64,000 bases of DNA from Sediminibacillus dalangtanensis (GTDB taxonomy: Bacteria > Bacillota > Bacilli > Bacillales > Amphibacillaceae). Made by a program: the position numbers and the translations under genes. Below are positions 19,994 to 28,771 of the stretch, piece after piece (position 1 is the stretch's first letter; the number at the start of each line of letters is the position of its first letter). The notes under the pieces were generated by a model that did no database searches, was not told where the DNA came from, and saw only the letters and a program-made list of their open reading frames with translations. The DNA lies in contig NZ_CP046956.1 of the NCBI RefSeq assembly GCF_017792025.1, forward strand, positions 62,001 to 126,000, in the 5' to 3' direction.

Positions 19994-21007
19994 TTGATCC
20001 AATATCCATTCTTAGAAAAAGGTATGACTATAGGAGTAACTGCACCATCATCAGGAGTGCCAAGAGAATTACATGAATTGCTTAATTCAGCATTTAAAAG
20101 TATGGAAAAGAAGGGTTTTAACATTGAATGTGGTGATACTCCTTGGACTCAGGATAAGGCAAAGTCTGCATCTGCAAAAAAACGTGCAGAAGAATTTAAT
20201 GATATGATGTTTAAAGAAGATATTAACATTATTATTCCTCCCTGGGGTGGACAACTACTTATTGAAACACTTGAATATATCGATTTTAAAAATATACAGA
20301 ACAAATGGGTCTTGGGCTATTCTGACATTAGTTTACTATTGTTAGCTATTACGTTAAATACAGGTATAGCTACTGCTCATGGAACAAATTTAGTAGATTT
20401 AAGAGGGGATTATTCTGATGATACGACTGCAATGTGGCAATATGTTTTATCCACCCAAAAAGGAAAATCAATTCTACAACATTCATCAGAAAAATATCAA
20501 AAAGAATGGCAATTTGATAAACCCACTCCTCATATTTTTAATCTAACAGAGAATACTTACTGGAAGTCAACTGCAAATCATAAAGTTAAGGTTAGGGGAA
20601 GATTACTTGGTGGATGTATTGATACGATAAGACATTTAATTGGTACTCCATACGGGGATGTACAGTATTTTAAAAATAACTATATTGCAGGAGATTCTGT
20701 TATATGGTTTTTCGAAAATTGTGAGTTATCGACCACTGACTTACGTAGATCTCTAATACAAATGAAATTGGCTGGTTGGTTTAATAATTGTAATGGTATT
20801 ATGTTTGGAAGGAGTTCAGCTAATACACCTGTCACAAATTATACAGTTGACGATGTTTATAAAGAGCTTTCTGATGAACTCCAGATTCCTATAATATACG
20901 ATATTGATTGTGGTCATGTACCACCACAAATTACTTTTATAAATGGAGCATTCTCTGAAATAGAAGTCGAGAATGGAAAAGGTACTGTATTACAAACCTT
21001 TAACTAA
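19994..21007 (+). CDS. S66 family peptidase (MccF / LD-carboxypeptidase-like)
   Basis: Serine peptidase of clan with LD-carboxypeptidase and the microcin C immunity protein MccF. The S66 triad can be placed at Ser110 (GYSDIS), Glu241 (FFENCE) and His308 (DCGHVPPQ). The length is 337 residues, typical of the family. The TTG at 19994 is chosen because GGGAGG (19981-19986) precedes it by 7 nt; the ATG at 19979 overlaps that site. Low GC and A/T-ending codons differ from the neighbours at 10-18 kb. Family members either trim cell-wall tetrapeptides or cleave toxic aminoacyl-nucleotides; the sequence alone does not decide, but the variant with a long loop and GYSDIS resembles the MccF-like group. 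It lies between repeat elements A and B. Confidence 0.88.
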   Translation: MIQYPFLEKGMTIGVTAPSSGVPRELHELLNSAFKSMEKKGFNIECGDTPWTQDKAKSASAKKRAEEFNDMMFKEDINIIIPPWGGQLLIETLEYIDFKNIQNKWVLGYSDISLLLLAITLNTGIATAHGTNLVDLRGDYSDDTTAMWQYVLSTQKGKSILQHSSEKYQKEWQFDKPTPHIFNLTENTYWKSTANHKVKVRGRLLGGCIDTIRHLIGTPYGDVQYFKNNYIAGDSVIWFFENCELSTTDLRRSLIQMKLAGWFNNCNGIMFGRSSANTPVTNYTVDDVYKELSDELQIPIIYDIDCGHVPPQITFINGAFSEIEVENGKGTVLQTFN

Positions 21008-21016
21008 ATGAGAGAA

Positions 21017-21290
21017 TTGTCTCCCCGTTACTCTCCCTTTCAAAAATGAAACGCTTCTTACAAGATGTAAGTAAGTTTTACAAAGAAGGGGAAGCGGAGG
21101 CAGGTATGTATCGGGCTTTATGTATCACTTTAATCAGAATTGGGAGCGTACCGTTGGTACGCCTTCTCGGTTCTTTTTTTATTGGGTGAAAGCCTGGAAA
21201 GATAGATGACGCAAGGGATTAAAGCCATCCAAGCAGGAGAAAAAAGCGTGAGAAAACGTCAGGAAATAGCGGATTTCTTTGTAAAACTTA
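21017..21290 (+). repeat. Repeat element B
   Basis: Second copy of element A, same orientation, 2.3 kb away. TAAGTTTTACAAAGAA (21072-21087) is exactly inverted as TTCTTTGTAAAACTTA at 21275-21290. The hairpin GCGTACC-GTT-GGTACGC (21131-21147) is followed by TTCTCGGTTCTTTTTTT. A further TTGTAAAACTAAG lies at 21370. It starts 10 bp after the S66 peptidase stop and may act as its terminator. Confidence 0.7.
21106..21189 (+). CDS. Short ORF in repeat element B (27 aa)
   Basis: Counterpart of the short ORF in element A, reading MYRALCITLIRIGSVPLVRL and seven further residues, with GCGGAGG 5 nt before the ATG. Sixteen of the first 19 positions equal copy A. Coding status is uncertain for the same reason as copy A. 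Confidence 0.3.
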   Translation: MYRALCITLIRIGSVPLVRLLGSFFIG

Positions 21291-21426
21291 GTTAAATTGA
21301 AAGGCGAGGATTTAGGGGGGAAAGGGCATGAGGTCAAGTGGGAGACGGTGTTGCGGGGGAAGAAGGGGGTTGTAAAACTAAGTTTCAAAGGCACATCAGC
21401 TTCATGGCCTCCGGAAAAACCTAATT

Positions 21427-21660
21427 ATGTACATTTTGGAGCACGAAGGTGGAGCAATGTTTTGTTTAATGGAGCATGAAAATCATCCATCACCTGTTCG
21501 CTTTAATTTCTATGTTGATGATTTGGATGGTCTGTGGGAAGAATTAAAAGATAAAGTTGAAGTTTTAGAAGTATTATTTACTACTGCCTATGGAAGTAGA
21601 AAGTTTACTATATTTGATATAGATGGAAATGAATTAGGGTTTGTGCAAGATAACTTTTAA
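21427..21660 (+). pseudogene. Truncated VOC (glyoxalase-fold) protein remnant
   Basis: The 77 readable residues are the C-terminal half of a vicinal-oxygen-chelate protein: an NFYVDDLD strand, a helix, and the characteristic end YGSRKFTIFDIDGNELGFVQ. No ribosome site precedes the ATG. A piece that could be the upstream strand (NYVHFG) is readable in another frame ending near 21455, so a frameshift as well as loss of the N-terminal half is likely. The truncation abuts repeat element B, which suggests that the element or a rearrangement at it removed the front of the gene. Confidence 0.6.
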
Positions 21661-21780
21661 TTAATATAAGGGGTTATTATATATAAACTTCTTCAGCTAA
21701 TGGAAACGTTGTGGAGCAATAACGATATAAAAATGCTCAAAACTTTATTATAAAACCAAACTTAGATTGTCCGATAAAGA

Positions 21781-21818
21781 ATCCATTTTGATCAACCTTT
21801 ATTCAAAATGGATTTTTT
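21781..21818 (+). terminator. Intrinsic terminator after the VOC remnant
   Basis: A 10-bp perfect stem ATCCATTTTG / CAAAATGGAT with a 13-nt loop, then TTTTT. Confidence 0.75.
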
Positions 21819-21997
21819 GTGTTTGTCATGAAATGTTGATTTAGAAAGTAGTTTTTATAAAGCTACTTGGTTGTTATGTCCCTGTTACTTTCTTCTTCCC
21901 CTCCATGCTAAAAAGTCGGTACCTCCTACTAAATGGATAAGGAAAGCTACTGAGGATATCTAGGGATGTATTTTTACACCGACCAATTTTATCTTTT

Positions 21998-22050
21998 ATT
22001 GACCACAATGGTCATTAATGATAAAGTCAAAATTGACCATTGTGGTCAAT
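21998..22050 (+). promoter_or_regulatory. Two palindromic operators and promoter of the tetR operon
   Basis: Operator 1 (21998-22016) reads ATTGACCA-CAA-TGGTCATT; operator 2 (22032-22050) reads ATTGACCA-TTG-TGGTCAAT and is perfect. Centres are 34 bp apart, about three helical turns. A -35 TTGACC (21999-22004) within operator 1 and a -10 TAAAGT (22022-22027), 17-bp spacing, sit so that repressor binding would block both polymerase entry and escape. Confidence 0.75.
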
Positions 22051-22075
22051 TCGTGGATCAAAGGAGGATACGACT

Positions 22076-22696
22076 ATTTACGCGAACTTTAAACAATTAA
22101 AATCAGAAAAACAAGAGCGAATTATTAACGCTGCAATAAAGGAATTCGTCCGAAACGGTTTTGAAAAAGCATCCACAAACGAAATTGTAAAAGAAGCAAA
22201 TATCTCTAAAGGGTCCTTATTTAACTATTTTAATAGTAAGAAAGATCTTTATTTATTTTTACTTGAATACAGTATTCAAGTGATTGAACAACTTTATGAA
22301 CAAATTGATCTGAACGAAACGGATCTTTTTAAAAGAATCGAGAATATAGGGTTACAGAAGTTATATATCCATCAAAAAATTCCTCATGTATTTGATTTCC
22401 TGGCATCTTCCATTCAAGAAGAATCAGATGAAGTAAAGGATACTTTAAAGCAACAGATTGAACGTATCTATGAGCAAGGCTTTGAAAAAATATATGATGG
22501 TATTGATTACTCCAAGTTCCGTGAAGGGGTTGATATCGAAAAGGCGATAGAAATCTTAAAATGGACGATGCTCGGATTCGGAGAAAAAGGACTCCAACAA
22601 ATAGACAGCTTTGAAGATATGGGGGAATTTGGAGAGCAATATCTTAAAGAGTGGAAGCGTTATTCTGAAATTCTGAGGCATAGTTTTTACAAATGA
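22076..22696 (+). CDS. TetR family transcriptional regulator
   Basis: A 206-residue one-component repressor. The N-terminal helix-turn-helix is typical: KQERIINAAIKEFVRNGFEKASTNEIVKEANISKGSLFNYF, shown here in parts (NEIVKEANISKGSLFNYF is the recognition region). The C-terminal ligand domain is helical. The start is unusual: AAAGGAGG (22060-22067) stands 8 nt before an ATT at 22076, and no ATG, GTG or TTG lies at a fitting distance. A TTG at 22040 falls inside operator 2, upstream of the ribosome site. The two operators suggest autoregulation. The ABC exporter genes follow after 28 nt and are likely the regulated partners. Confidence 0.88.
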   Translation: MYANFKQLKSEKQERIINAAIKEFVRNGFEKASTNEIVKEANISKGSLFNYFNSKKDLYLFLLEYSIQVIEQLYEQIDLNETDLFKRIENIGLQKLYIHQKIPHVFDFLASSIQEESDEVKDTLKQQIERIYEQGFEKIYDGIDYSKFREGVDIEKAIEILKWTMLGFGEKGLQQIDSFEDMGEFGEQYLKEWKRYSEILRHSFYK

Positions 22697-22724
22697 TAAA
22701 AAATAAAAAAGGAGTGTCGGCGTT

Positions 22725-23606
22725 ATGACGGAAGTTGTTAAAGTGCACGGCTTACAAAAAAATTTCGGTAAATTTCAAGCACTAAAAGATGTGACGTTTA
22801 CGGTGGAGCCAGGGGAAGTCGTCGGTTTTATTGGCCCGAATGGGGCTGGTAAATCTACAACTATCCGGACTCTATTGGGAATTATAAAGCGAGATGCCGG
22901 CAATGTGGAAATATTCGGTAAAGACGTTTGGAAAGACAGCCTAGACATTCACAAACGAATTTCTTATGTTCCTGGAGATGTCTCCTTGTGGGGAAGTCTA
23001 ACAGGTGGCGAGATTATTGATCTTTTTCTTAAATTGCATGGAGGCGGAGATAAACAAAAACGAGATTACCTGATTAAACGCTTTGAATTGGACCCCAAGA
23101 AAAAAGCCAAAGGATATTCGAAAGGAAATCGTCAAAAGGTCGGTTTGATTGCAGCATTGTCTGTTGATTCCGATTTATATATTTTTGATGAGCCAACTTC
23201 TGGACTTGACCCTTTGATGGAAGCAATTTTTCAAGAAGAAGTAGAAAAAATCAAAGAATCAGGTAAATCCATCCTGCTATCCTCTCATATTTTGAGTGAA
23301 GTGGAACGCTTGGCCGATAAGGTGGTCATCATCCGCCAAGGAGAAATTGTCGAAACTGGAACCCTTGATGATTTACGTCATTTGGCTCGTTCTACTGTAA
23401 CTTTAGAAACAGAAGGCGATGTGGCGGAAATGACCACTGTGAATGGAGTATTTGATTTCAAACAAACAGATAACCAAGCGACATTCTCTGCGGATAATCA
23501 ATATCTCAACGAGATTTTAATGGAAGCAAGCAAATTAGGTGTCAAGAAATTTGAATCTGTACCGCCAACGCTTGAGGATTTGTTCATGCGCCATTATGAA
23601 GGCTAA
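22725..23606 (+). CDS. ABC exporter ATP-binding protein
   Basis: ATPase subunit of 293 residues for an ABC-2-type exporter. Walker A (GPNGAGKST, about residues 36-44), a degenerate signature (YSKGNRQKV), Walker B with the catalytic Glu (LYIFDEPTSGLD) and the switch His (LLSSHILSE) are all present. A C-terminal extension of about 70 residues is typical of antibiotic-type exporters such as DrrA. AAAGGAGTG lies upstream of the ATG. It sits between tetR and the permease gene, whose start is 25 nt downstream of its stop. Substrate unknown, probably a toxic lipophilic compound. Confidence 0.92.
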   Translation: MTEVVKVHGLQKNFGKFQALKDVTFTVEPGEVVGFIGPNGAGKSTTIRTLLGIIKRDAGNVEIFGKDVWKDSLDIHKRISYVPGDVSLWGSLTGGEIIDLFLKLHGGGDKQKRDYLIKRFELDPKKKAKGYSKGNRQKVGLIAALSVDSDLYIFDEPTSGLDPLMEAIFQEEVEKIKESGKSILLSSHILSEVERLADKVVIIRQGEIVETGTLDDLRHLARSTVTLETEGDVAEMTTVNGVFDFKQTDNQATFSADNQYLNEILMEASKLGVKKFESVPPTLEDLFMRHYEG

Positions 23607-23631
23607 GCGTTTGAAAAGGAGGATGTACAAG

Positions 23632-25245
23632 ATGAAGGAAAAATTTTCCCGCTGGGATATCCTGTTTGTTCAGTATCTAAAACGAGATTGGAAAAAAATA
23701 ATTGTTTGGGTTTTAGGCCTTGGCTTGTTTTCAGCTGCTTATGTTCCAGCTTTTGAAGAAATAACCAAAGGGCAAGGCTTGCTGGGAATGTATGAAACCT
23801 TGCAAAATCCTGCTATGATATCCATGGTCGGTCCTACGCCAATCGAAACGGCAGCTGATTATACGTTAGGTGCGATGTATGCGCAGGAAATGGTGCTGTT
23901 CTGTGGTTTGTTTGCGATGATTATAGCTGTTTTACACGTGATAAGCCATACGCGTAAAGAGGAAGATCTTGGCCTCACTGAACTTGTGCGCTCATTTCAA
24001 ATAGGACGACAAGCAAACTCTCTTGCTGTCATTTCAGAGACAGTTATCATTAACGTCTTATTAACACTCTTTATTTGGGGAGTAATGATGAGTTTCGGTG
24101 CTGATACGATTTCTGCCGAAGGTTCCTTTTTATTTGGTGCATCGATTGGAATGGCTGGGGTGATCGGTGCTGGGATTGCGCTGGTTATGGCACAAATCAT
24201 GTCAACTTCATCGGCTGCAACAGGTTCAGCACTTGGAATTATCGGACTGCTTTATATTGTCCGGGCGGGGACAGATGTCTCCAATGTCGGCTTATCCATG
24301 ATCAATCCATTGGGTTGGACGTATTTAACGTATCCTTTTACTGAAAATAACTGGTCCCTTCTTATCTGTGCCTTGATTTTCAGTATCACCGTGGTGACGA
24401 TTGCTTTTGCCCTTGAAGGAGCCCGCGATATGGGGGCTGGCTATCTTCCTGAAAGAGAAGGTCGAGAAAGGGCAAAGAAGTCTTTATTGTCTGTTCGTGG
24501 CTTATTTATCAAGATTAACAAAGGTGTCATAATAGGTTGGATGATTGCTTTTGTTGTAATGGGTGCTGCCTATGGTTCGATTTATGGAGACATGCAGACC
24601 TTTCTTGAAAGTAACGAAATGATGAAACAAATGTTTACGCATTCAAGCGTTTCCATTGAAGAATCATTCACAGGAACAATTATGATGGTCATGACTGGTT
24701 TGGTTTCCATTTTACCAATTGCCATTGTCAACAAACTCTTCTCTGAAGAAAGCCGCTTGCACTTAAGTCAACTTTACGCTACAAAAGTGACCCGTGGCCA
24801 ATTTTATTGGACCAGTATTGGTTTAGCGATTATTGCAGGTTTTGTAGGAATTTTATTAGCCGCAGGTGGTCTTGGCGGCACAGCTATCACAGCTATGGGG
24901 GGTAGCTCCACAATGGATATCGTTGATTTTCTTGCCGCTGGCTACAACTTCTTACCGTCGGTATTATTTTTAACTGGTCTTGCAACCTTAGCACTCGGCT
25001 GGGCGCCAAAGCTAGGTAAAGTGGTTTATGTATATCTAGGGTACTCCTTTCTACTGAACTACTTTGGCGGTATCTTAGATTTACCAGAATGGTTTTCCAA
25101 AACAGCCATTCAAAGCTGGATTCCCCGAATGCCAATGGAAGATTTTGACGCTCCCATTTTCATCGTATTAACTCTGATTAGCATCGCACTGGTGATCATT
25201 GGTTACCTTGGTTATAATAGGCGGGATATGATCGAAGGAGCTTAA
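23632..25245 (+). CDS. ABC-2 type exporter permease (polyketide-exporter type)
   Basis: Integral membrane subunit of 537 residues with about 12 hydrophobic segments in two similar halves, as in the group annotated as exporters of polyketide antibiotics. The stretch KEEDLGLTELVRSFQIGRQ after the second segment is characteristic. AAAAGGAGG (23614-23622) precedes the ATG at 23632 by 9 nt; an in-frame ATG at 23623 overlaps the site. Together with the ATPase and TetR it makes a complete drug-export cassette, probably induced by its own substrate. No clear terminator follows. Confidence 0.9.
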   Translation: MKEKFSRWDILFVQYLKRDWKKIIVWVLGLGLFSAAYVPAFEEITKGQGLLGMYETLQNPAMISMVGPTPIETAADYTLGAMYAQEMVLFCGLFAMIIAVLHVISHTRKEEDLGLTELVRSFQIGRQANSLAVISETVIINVLLTLFIWGVMMSFGADTISAEGSFLFGASIGMAGVIGAGIALVMAQIMSTSSAATGSALGIIGLLYIVRAGTDVSNVGLSMINPLGWTYLTYPFTENNWSLLICALIFSITVVTIAFALEGARDMGAGYLPEREGRERAKKSLLSVRGLFIKINKGVIIGWMIAFVVMGAAYGSIYGDMQTFLESNEMMKQMFTHSSVSIEESFTGTIMMVMTGLVSILPIAIVNKLFSEESRLHLSQLYATKVTRGQFYWTSIGLAIIAGFVGILLAAGGLGGTAITAMGGSSTMDIVDFLAAGYNFLPSVLFLTGLATLALGWAPKLGKVVYVYLGYSFLLNYFGGILDLPEWFSKTAIQSWIPRMPMEDFDAPIFIVLTLISIALVIIGYLGYNRRDMIEGA

Positions 25246-25486
25246 TCATTAATAGAACATTCTTCCCCCGCCCTCTTGATATTATTTAAATGTGTCAGTT
25301 AAAGTGTATCCCTGCGGCGAGGAAATTCCATCATGCTCTCCAAGTCGAGTATTATAGGCCCAACGACTCGTTTTCAGGAAATAATTTCTTCTATTCCGCA
25401 AATAAAAACCGATATGATAAAATGTGCTGTATAAACATGGTTTATCTGTATGGTGTTTTTATTTTTTGGAATTGAGGTGGGGGAAT

Positions 25487-26965
25487 ATGACAAAGGATAC
25501 GGAAGATCTGGCCCGTGCTACAGGCAGCAAGGACATCACAAAACTGGAGTTCCGGGGAGGAGCTTTTGGCGCGGCTGTCCCTTTATTGTTTTTTGTAATC
25601 TGGGCAATAACAACCAGTGTTCTGCAGCTGTCATCGGAAATTGGATTGGTCATGGGAGCTGTTATCGGTTTAACACTGGGGCTGTTATTCAGTAAGAGTA
25701 GATGGGAGGACTATGCACAAGGGTTATTCGACGGTCTTGCCCAGCCAATTGGCGTCATCGCCATGGTAGCCTGGTTTTACGCCGGGATGTTTGCCCAAGT
25801 TTTACAAACCGGCGGCTTGGTCGAGGGGCTGGTGTGGATCGGAGCGATTACCGGCCTGACAGGAGGGCTCTTTGTCGCTTTGACCTTCTTGCTCGCAGCC
25901 GTCTTTTCCACTGCTGTCGGAACGGGATATGGTACTACAGTAGCTTTCTGTACGCTTATGTATCCTGCTGGAATCGCAACCGAGGCAGACCCCGTCATGC
26001 TTTTTGCAGCTATTTTAGCCGGCGCCGTATTCGGTGATAATTTAGCGCCTGTTTCGGACACGACAATCGTCTCCGCTACGACACAGAATGCCGATGTGCC
26101 GGGAGTCGTACGCAGCCGGTTCAAATACGCGATCATGGCAGCTATTCCAACTACATTGCTGTTTGCGATATTTGGAGGAGGAGAAGCAGTTTCTGCTGAT
26201 GAGTCGGCCCGTACGGCTATGCTTGATTCAGCCGACCCCAAAGGACTGTTGATGTTGATTCCGTTTGCTCTCGTTTTAATTCTTGCTTTATCCGGACATC
26301 ATCTAATTACATCGTTAACATGGGGGATCATTGTCTCTATTCCATTGATTGTGTTCCTGAACTTAGGGGCTTTCAGCGATATCATCCGCTTTAATCCGGA
26401 TTCGGACGCTATTGTAGAAGGTGCCCTTATCAATGGGATTACAGGTTATATCAACATGGCCATATTAATTTTACTGATAGTTGGAGCTGCTCATTTACTT
26501 CGCTTAGGTGGTACCATGAATGTCATCACCGATGCTTTAGTCAAATGGATTAAGACATCGATCCGAAAAGCTGAATTTGCCATTTGGTCGATCGTTGCTT
26601 TGTTGAATAGTGCGATCACCATCAATACAGCTGCGGAGATTGCCGCTGCTCCGTTTGTAAAGGAACTGGGCGATAAATACCGTATTCATCGCTATCGGAG
26701 GGCAAATATGCTGGATGCGGTCACTTCTGCCCTAGGATATATCTTCCCTTGGGGAGCTCCGGTATTATTGGGTTGGTCGACGATTCAAATGATGCAGGAT
26801 ACGTACGATTGGCTGCCGGTTGTAGAGCCGACGTCTGTATTCCCGTTTGTTTTCCAAGGTTGGTTTCTCGTTATCGTGATGCTGGTAGCGGCATTGACGG
26901 GTTGGGGACTACGATTTGAAGGAAAAAATGGAGAAGAGCGCAAAGAACCGCCAAACAATGATTAA
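25487..26965 (+). CDS. nhaC: NhaC-type Na+/H+ antiporter family protein
   Basis: Membrane transporter of 492 residues with about 11-12 transmembrane segments. It fits the NhaC superfamily, which includes sodium/proton antiporters and malate/lactate antiporters. Typical parts are GTGYGTTVAFCTLMYPAG and GAVFGDNLAPVSDTTIVSA (about 150-205), where the Asp residues are likely ion ligands, and INTAAEIAAAPFVKELGDKYRIHRYRRANMLDA in the C-terminal half. The ATG at 25487 has GAGGTGGGGG just upstream; the earlier in-frame start at 25424 lacks a site. An Na+ exporter suits a halotolerant host, but the substrate is inferred. A weak hairpin (GACCT / AGGTC, about 26992-27012) with a T-run follows. Confidence 0.87.
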   Translation: MTKDTEDLARATGSKDITKLEFRGGAFGAAVPLLFFVIWAITTSVLQLSSEIGLVMGAVIGLTLGLLFSKSRWEDYAQGLFDGLAQPIGVIAMVAWFYAGMFAQVLQTGGLVEGLVWIGAITGLTGGLFVALTFLLAAVFSTAVGTGYGTTVAFCTLMYPAGIATEADPVMLFAAILAGAVFGDNLAPVSDTTIVSATTQNADVPGVVRSRFKYAIMAAIPTTLLFAIFGGGEAVSADESARTAMLDSADPKGLLMLIPFALVLILALSGHHLITSLTWGIIVSIPLIVFLNLGAFSDIIRFNPDSDAIVEGALINGITGYINMAILILLIVGAAHLLRLGGTMNVITDALVKWIKTSIRKAEFAIWSIVALLNSAITINTAAEIAAAPFVKELGDKYRIHRYRRANMLDAVTSALGYIFPWGAPVLLGWSTIQMMQDTYDWLPVVEPTSVFPFVFQGWFLVIVMLVAALTGWGLRFEGKNGEERKEPPNND

Positions 26966-27153
26966 CATCGAAATATAGGAAGAAGAGGCTGACCTAACTA
27001 TTTGGGAGGTCTCTTTTTTTGTCTTGGTACCAACCATCTATTTTCCTCTACTTTATGATAGCCATCTAGTCCTTTTGCAAATCTTGCACATATATATATG
27101 GCAATGGGATAGAAAAGGAAATGAGTGTCCATTATTGGGGGTGAACGTTTCAA

Positions 27154-28140
27154 GTGGAACAGAAACTGAAGATTTTGATTCTGGTAAGACGGTTTTGGAT
27201 GGATTTTCCCAAGCATAGACCGAAAATAGACATGTTGCGTGCCATTGAGGAATTCGCAGAAGTGCATTACTGGTATGAAGACGGAAATATTCACGATATT
27301 TTAACTGAATTACAACTAGAACCAGATTTTATTTTTCATTATGATATTGCCTGGAGAAATGGACTCGCCCCTGTCATAACCGGTTTGGCTGATATAGACA
27401 TTCCCAAGGCTTGTTTTGTAATTGACTTACATTTTTCTAAAACGAAAAGGATTCAATATATCGAAAAAAATAAGGTGGACCTGATTTTTTCTGTCAGTAA
27501 AAACCCATTTCTAAAAGTATTTCCGCAATACAAGGATAAACTGCGCTGGCTGCCATGGTCGATCAATCCGGAAATCATCAAGGACTGGAACATGGAAAAG
27601 GATATCGATTATCTCTTAATGGGACTGTTATATTATGAAGATGAACAGAATCCTCCGAAACAGGTAGCAGAAAAGGGACGCTATGCTTTTCGAGAAGCAG
27701 TGCTGAATACGATGAAGGATGTCCCGGGTTTTGTTTTCCATCCTCACCCAGGTCATAAAGTTCCGTACTCAGAAGAAATGTATGTTAATGAGAAGTATGC
27801 CAGGGAACTGAACCGGGCAAAAATATTTTTTACCTGTGGAAGCCGGAATTCCAGTGGGGCCTTCGCCGTGTTGAAATATTTTGAAGCACTGGGATGCAAA
27901 ACCTTGCTGTTGGCAGAACCCAACCAGGAAATCACGGAATTGGGCTTTCAAGACGGTGTCCACTACGTTGCCTGTAACACGAAAGAGATTTATGAAAAAG
28001 CTGTGTATTATTTAAATAATGAGGAGCAGCGAAATCAAATTGCGCAAAATGGGTATGATTTTATTCATCAGAATCATACGAACGAGATGCGGGCAAAGCA
28101 CTTTTTAACTTATTTAACGGAGTATCTAAATAAGAGATAA
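27154..28140 (+). CDS. CgeB-like glycosyltransferase family protein
   Basis: Cytoplasmic protein of 328 residues. It resembles the CgeB/spore-maturation glycosyltransferase group: an N-terminal Rossmann half (KILILVRRFWMDFPKHRPKI) and a C-terminal half with the glycosyltransferase-1-like pattern FFTCGSRNSSGAFAVLKYFEALGCKT, followed by LLLAEPNQEITELGFQDG. These are the expected donor-binding elements of a GT-B fold. GTG 27154 is preceded by GGGGGTGA at 27136-27143. It is a single gene with its own terminator. The family modifies surface or spore-crust polysaccharide in B. subtilis; this copy's acceptor is unknown. Confidence 0.72.
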   Translation: MEQKLKILILVRRFWMDFPKHRPKIDMLRAIEEFAEVHYWYEDGNIHDILTELQLEPDFIFHYDIAWRNGLAPVITGLADIDIPKACFVIDLHFSKTKRIQYIEKNKVDLIFSVSKNPFLKVFPQYKDKLRWLPWSINPEIIKDWNMEKDIDYLLMGLLYYEDEQNPPKQVAEKGRYAFREAVLNTMKDVPGFVFHPHPGHKVPYSEEMYVNEKYARELNRAKIFFTCGSRNSSGAFAVLKYFEALGCKTLLLAEPNQEITELGFQDGVHYVACNTKEIYEKAVYYLNNEEQRNQIAQNGYDFIHQNHTNEMRAKHFLTYLTEYLNKR

Positions 28141-28168
28141 GAGCAGGAGTTCCTGCTCTTTTTCTTTT
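28141..28168 (+). terminator. Intrinsic terminator after the CgeB-like gene
   Basis: A perfect stem GAGCAGGA / TCCTGCTC with a 2-nt centre, then TTTTTCTTTT. It overlaps the stop of the converging gene. Confidence 0.85.
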
Positions 28169-28565
28169 AGCTTATTAAGCGATTTGTTCGAAAAGCTGCA
28201 AAGTACCACATGAGGTTGATGAGGATGCCGGCCCCGCAAGTAACCAACACAGCAAACAGTGATAAAGAAACCCCATCTTTTGCCATGAAAAGTAAAATTC
28301 CTAAAAACATCGGTAAAAAACTGAGTAATCCTATCCCGCATAATGCGGCCATTACATATTTTATCCATGTTAACCCAAGCAGAAAAAAGAGTAACGGCAC
28401 GAAGTAACAGGCAAGGACTATGCTAACCGCAAGCCACATGCCAGCAGTATTGAACTGATTAGCGCTTTCACCTATTTCTGCTAGTGGTGTCAGCGTTGTC
28501 AAAATGATGACCAATCCGTAAAGCAAAGCTGAAACAATCGTAAAAATCGTGACTTTTCTCTTCAA
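28167..28565 (-). CDS. Four-helix membrane protein, DUF5391-like
   Basis: A 132-residue protein with four hydrophobic segments (about 8-28, 42-64, 67-90 and 102-122). The motif with a conserved polar loop after helix 1 (LTPLAEIGESANQFNTAGMW) resembles the Bacillus DUF5391 family; I am moderately sure. The start is TTG, with GGGTGGA a few bases upstream on the minus strand. It stands alone, converging with the CgeB-like gene and divergent from the AraC gene. Function unknown. Confidence 0.65.
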   Translation of the reverse strand: MKRKVTIFTIVSALLYGLVIILTTLTPLAEIGESANQFNTAGMWLAVSIVLACYFVPLLFFLLGLTWIKYVMAALCGIGLLSFLPMFLGILLFMAKDGVSLSLFAVLVTCGAGILINLMWYFAAFRTNRLIS

Positions 28566-28771
28566 TGCATTCCACCCTTTCTTTTTTTATTAATTATTAC
28601 GTTGCAATCGTACTTTGGTTTCACAAGACGGGATAGCAAAATTCGATTTTTTAAAAAAACATGCCTGTTTTTCATCTATAATGAAAAAAGAGGATACTGC
28701 CATAGCACAGCATAGAATGACAGGATGATTGTTTGTCTGGTTGTTAGTATAAAAGGCAAGGGGTGAGCGCC

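Noticed and set aside
25246..25486. A regulatory RNA between the ABC permease and nhaC
   Set aside because: I could find no stable hairpin or conserved motif in these bases.
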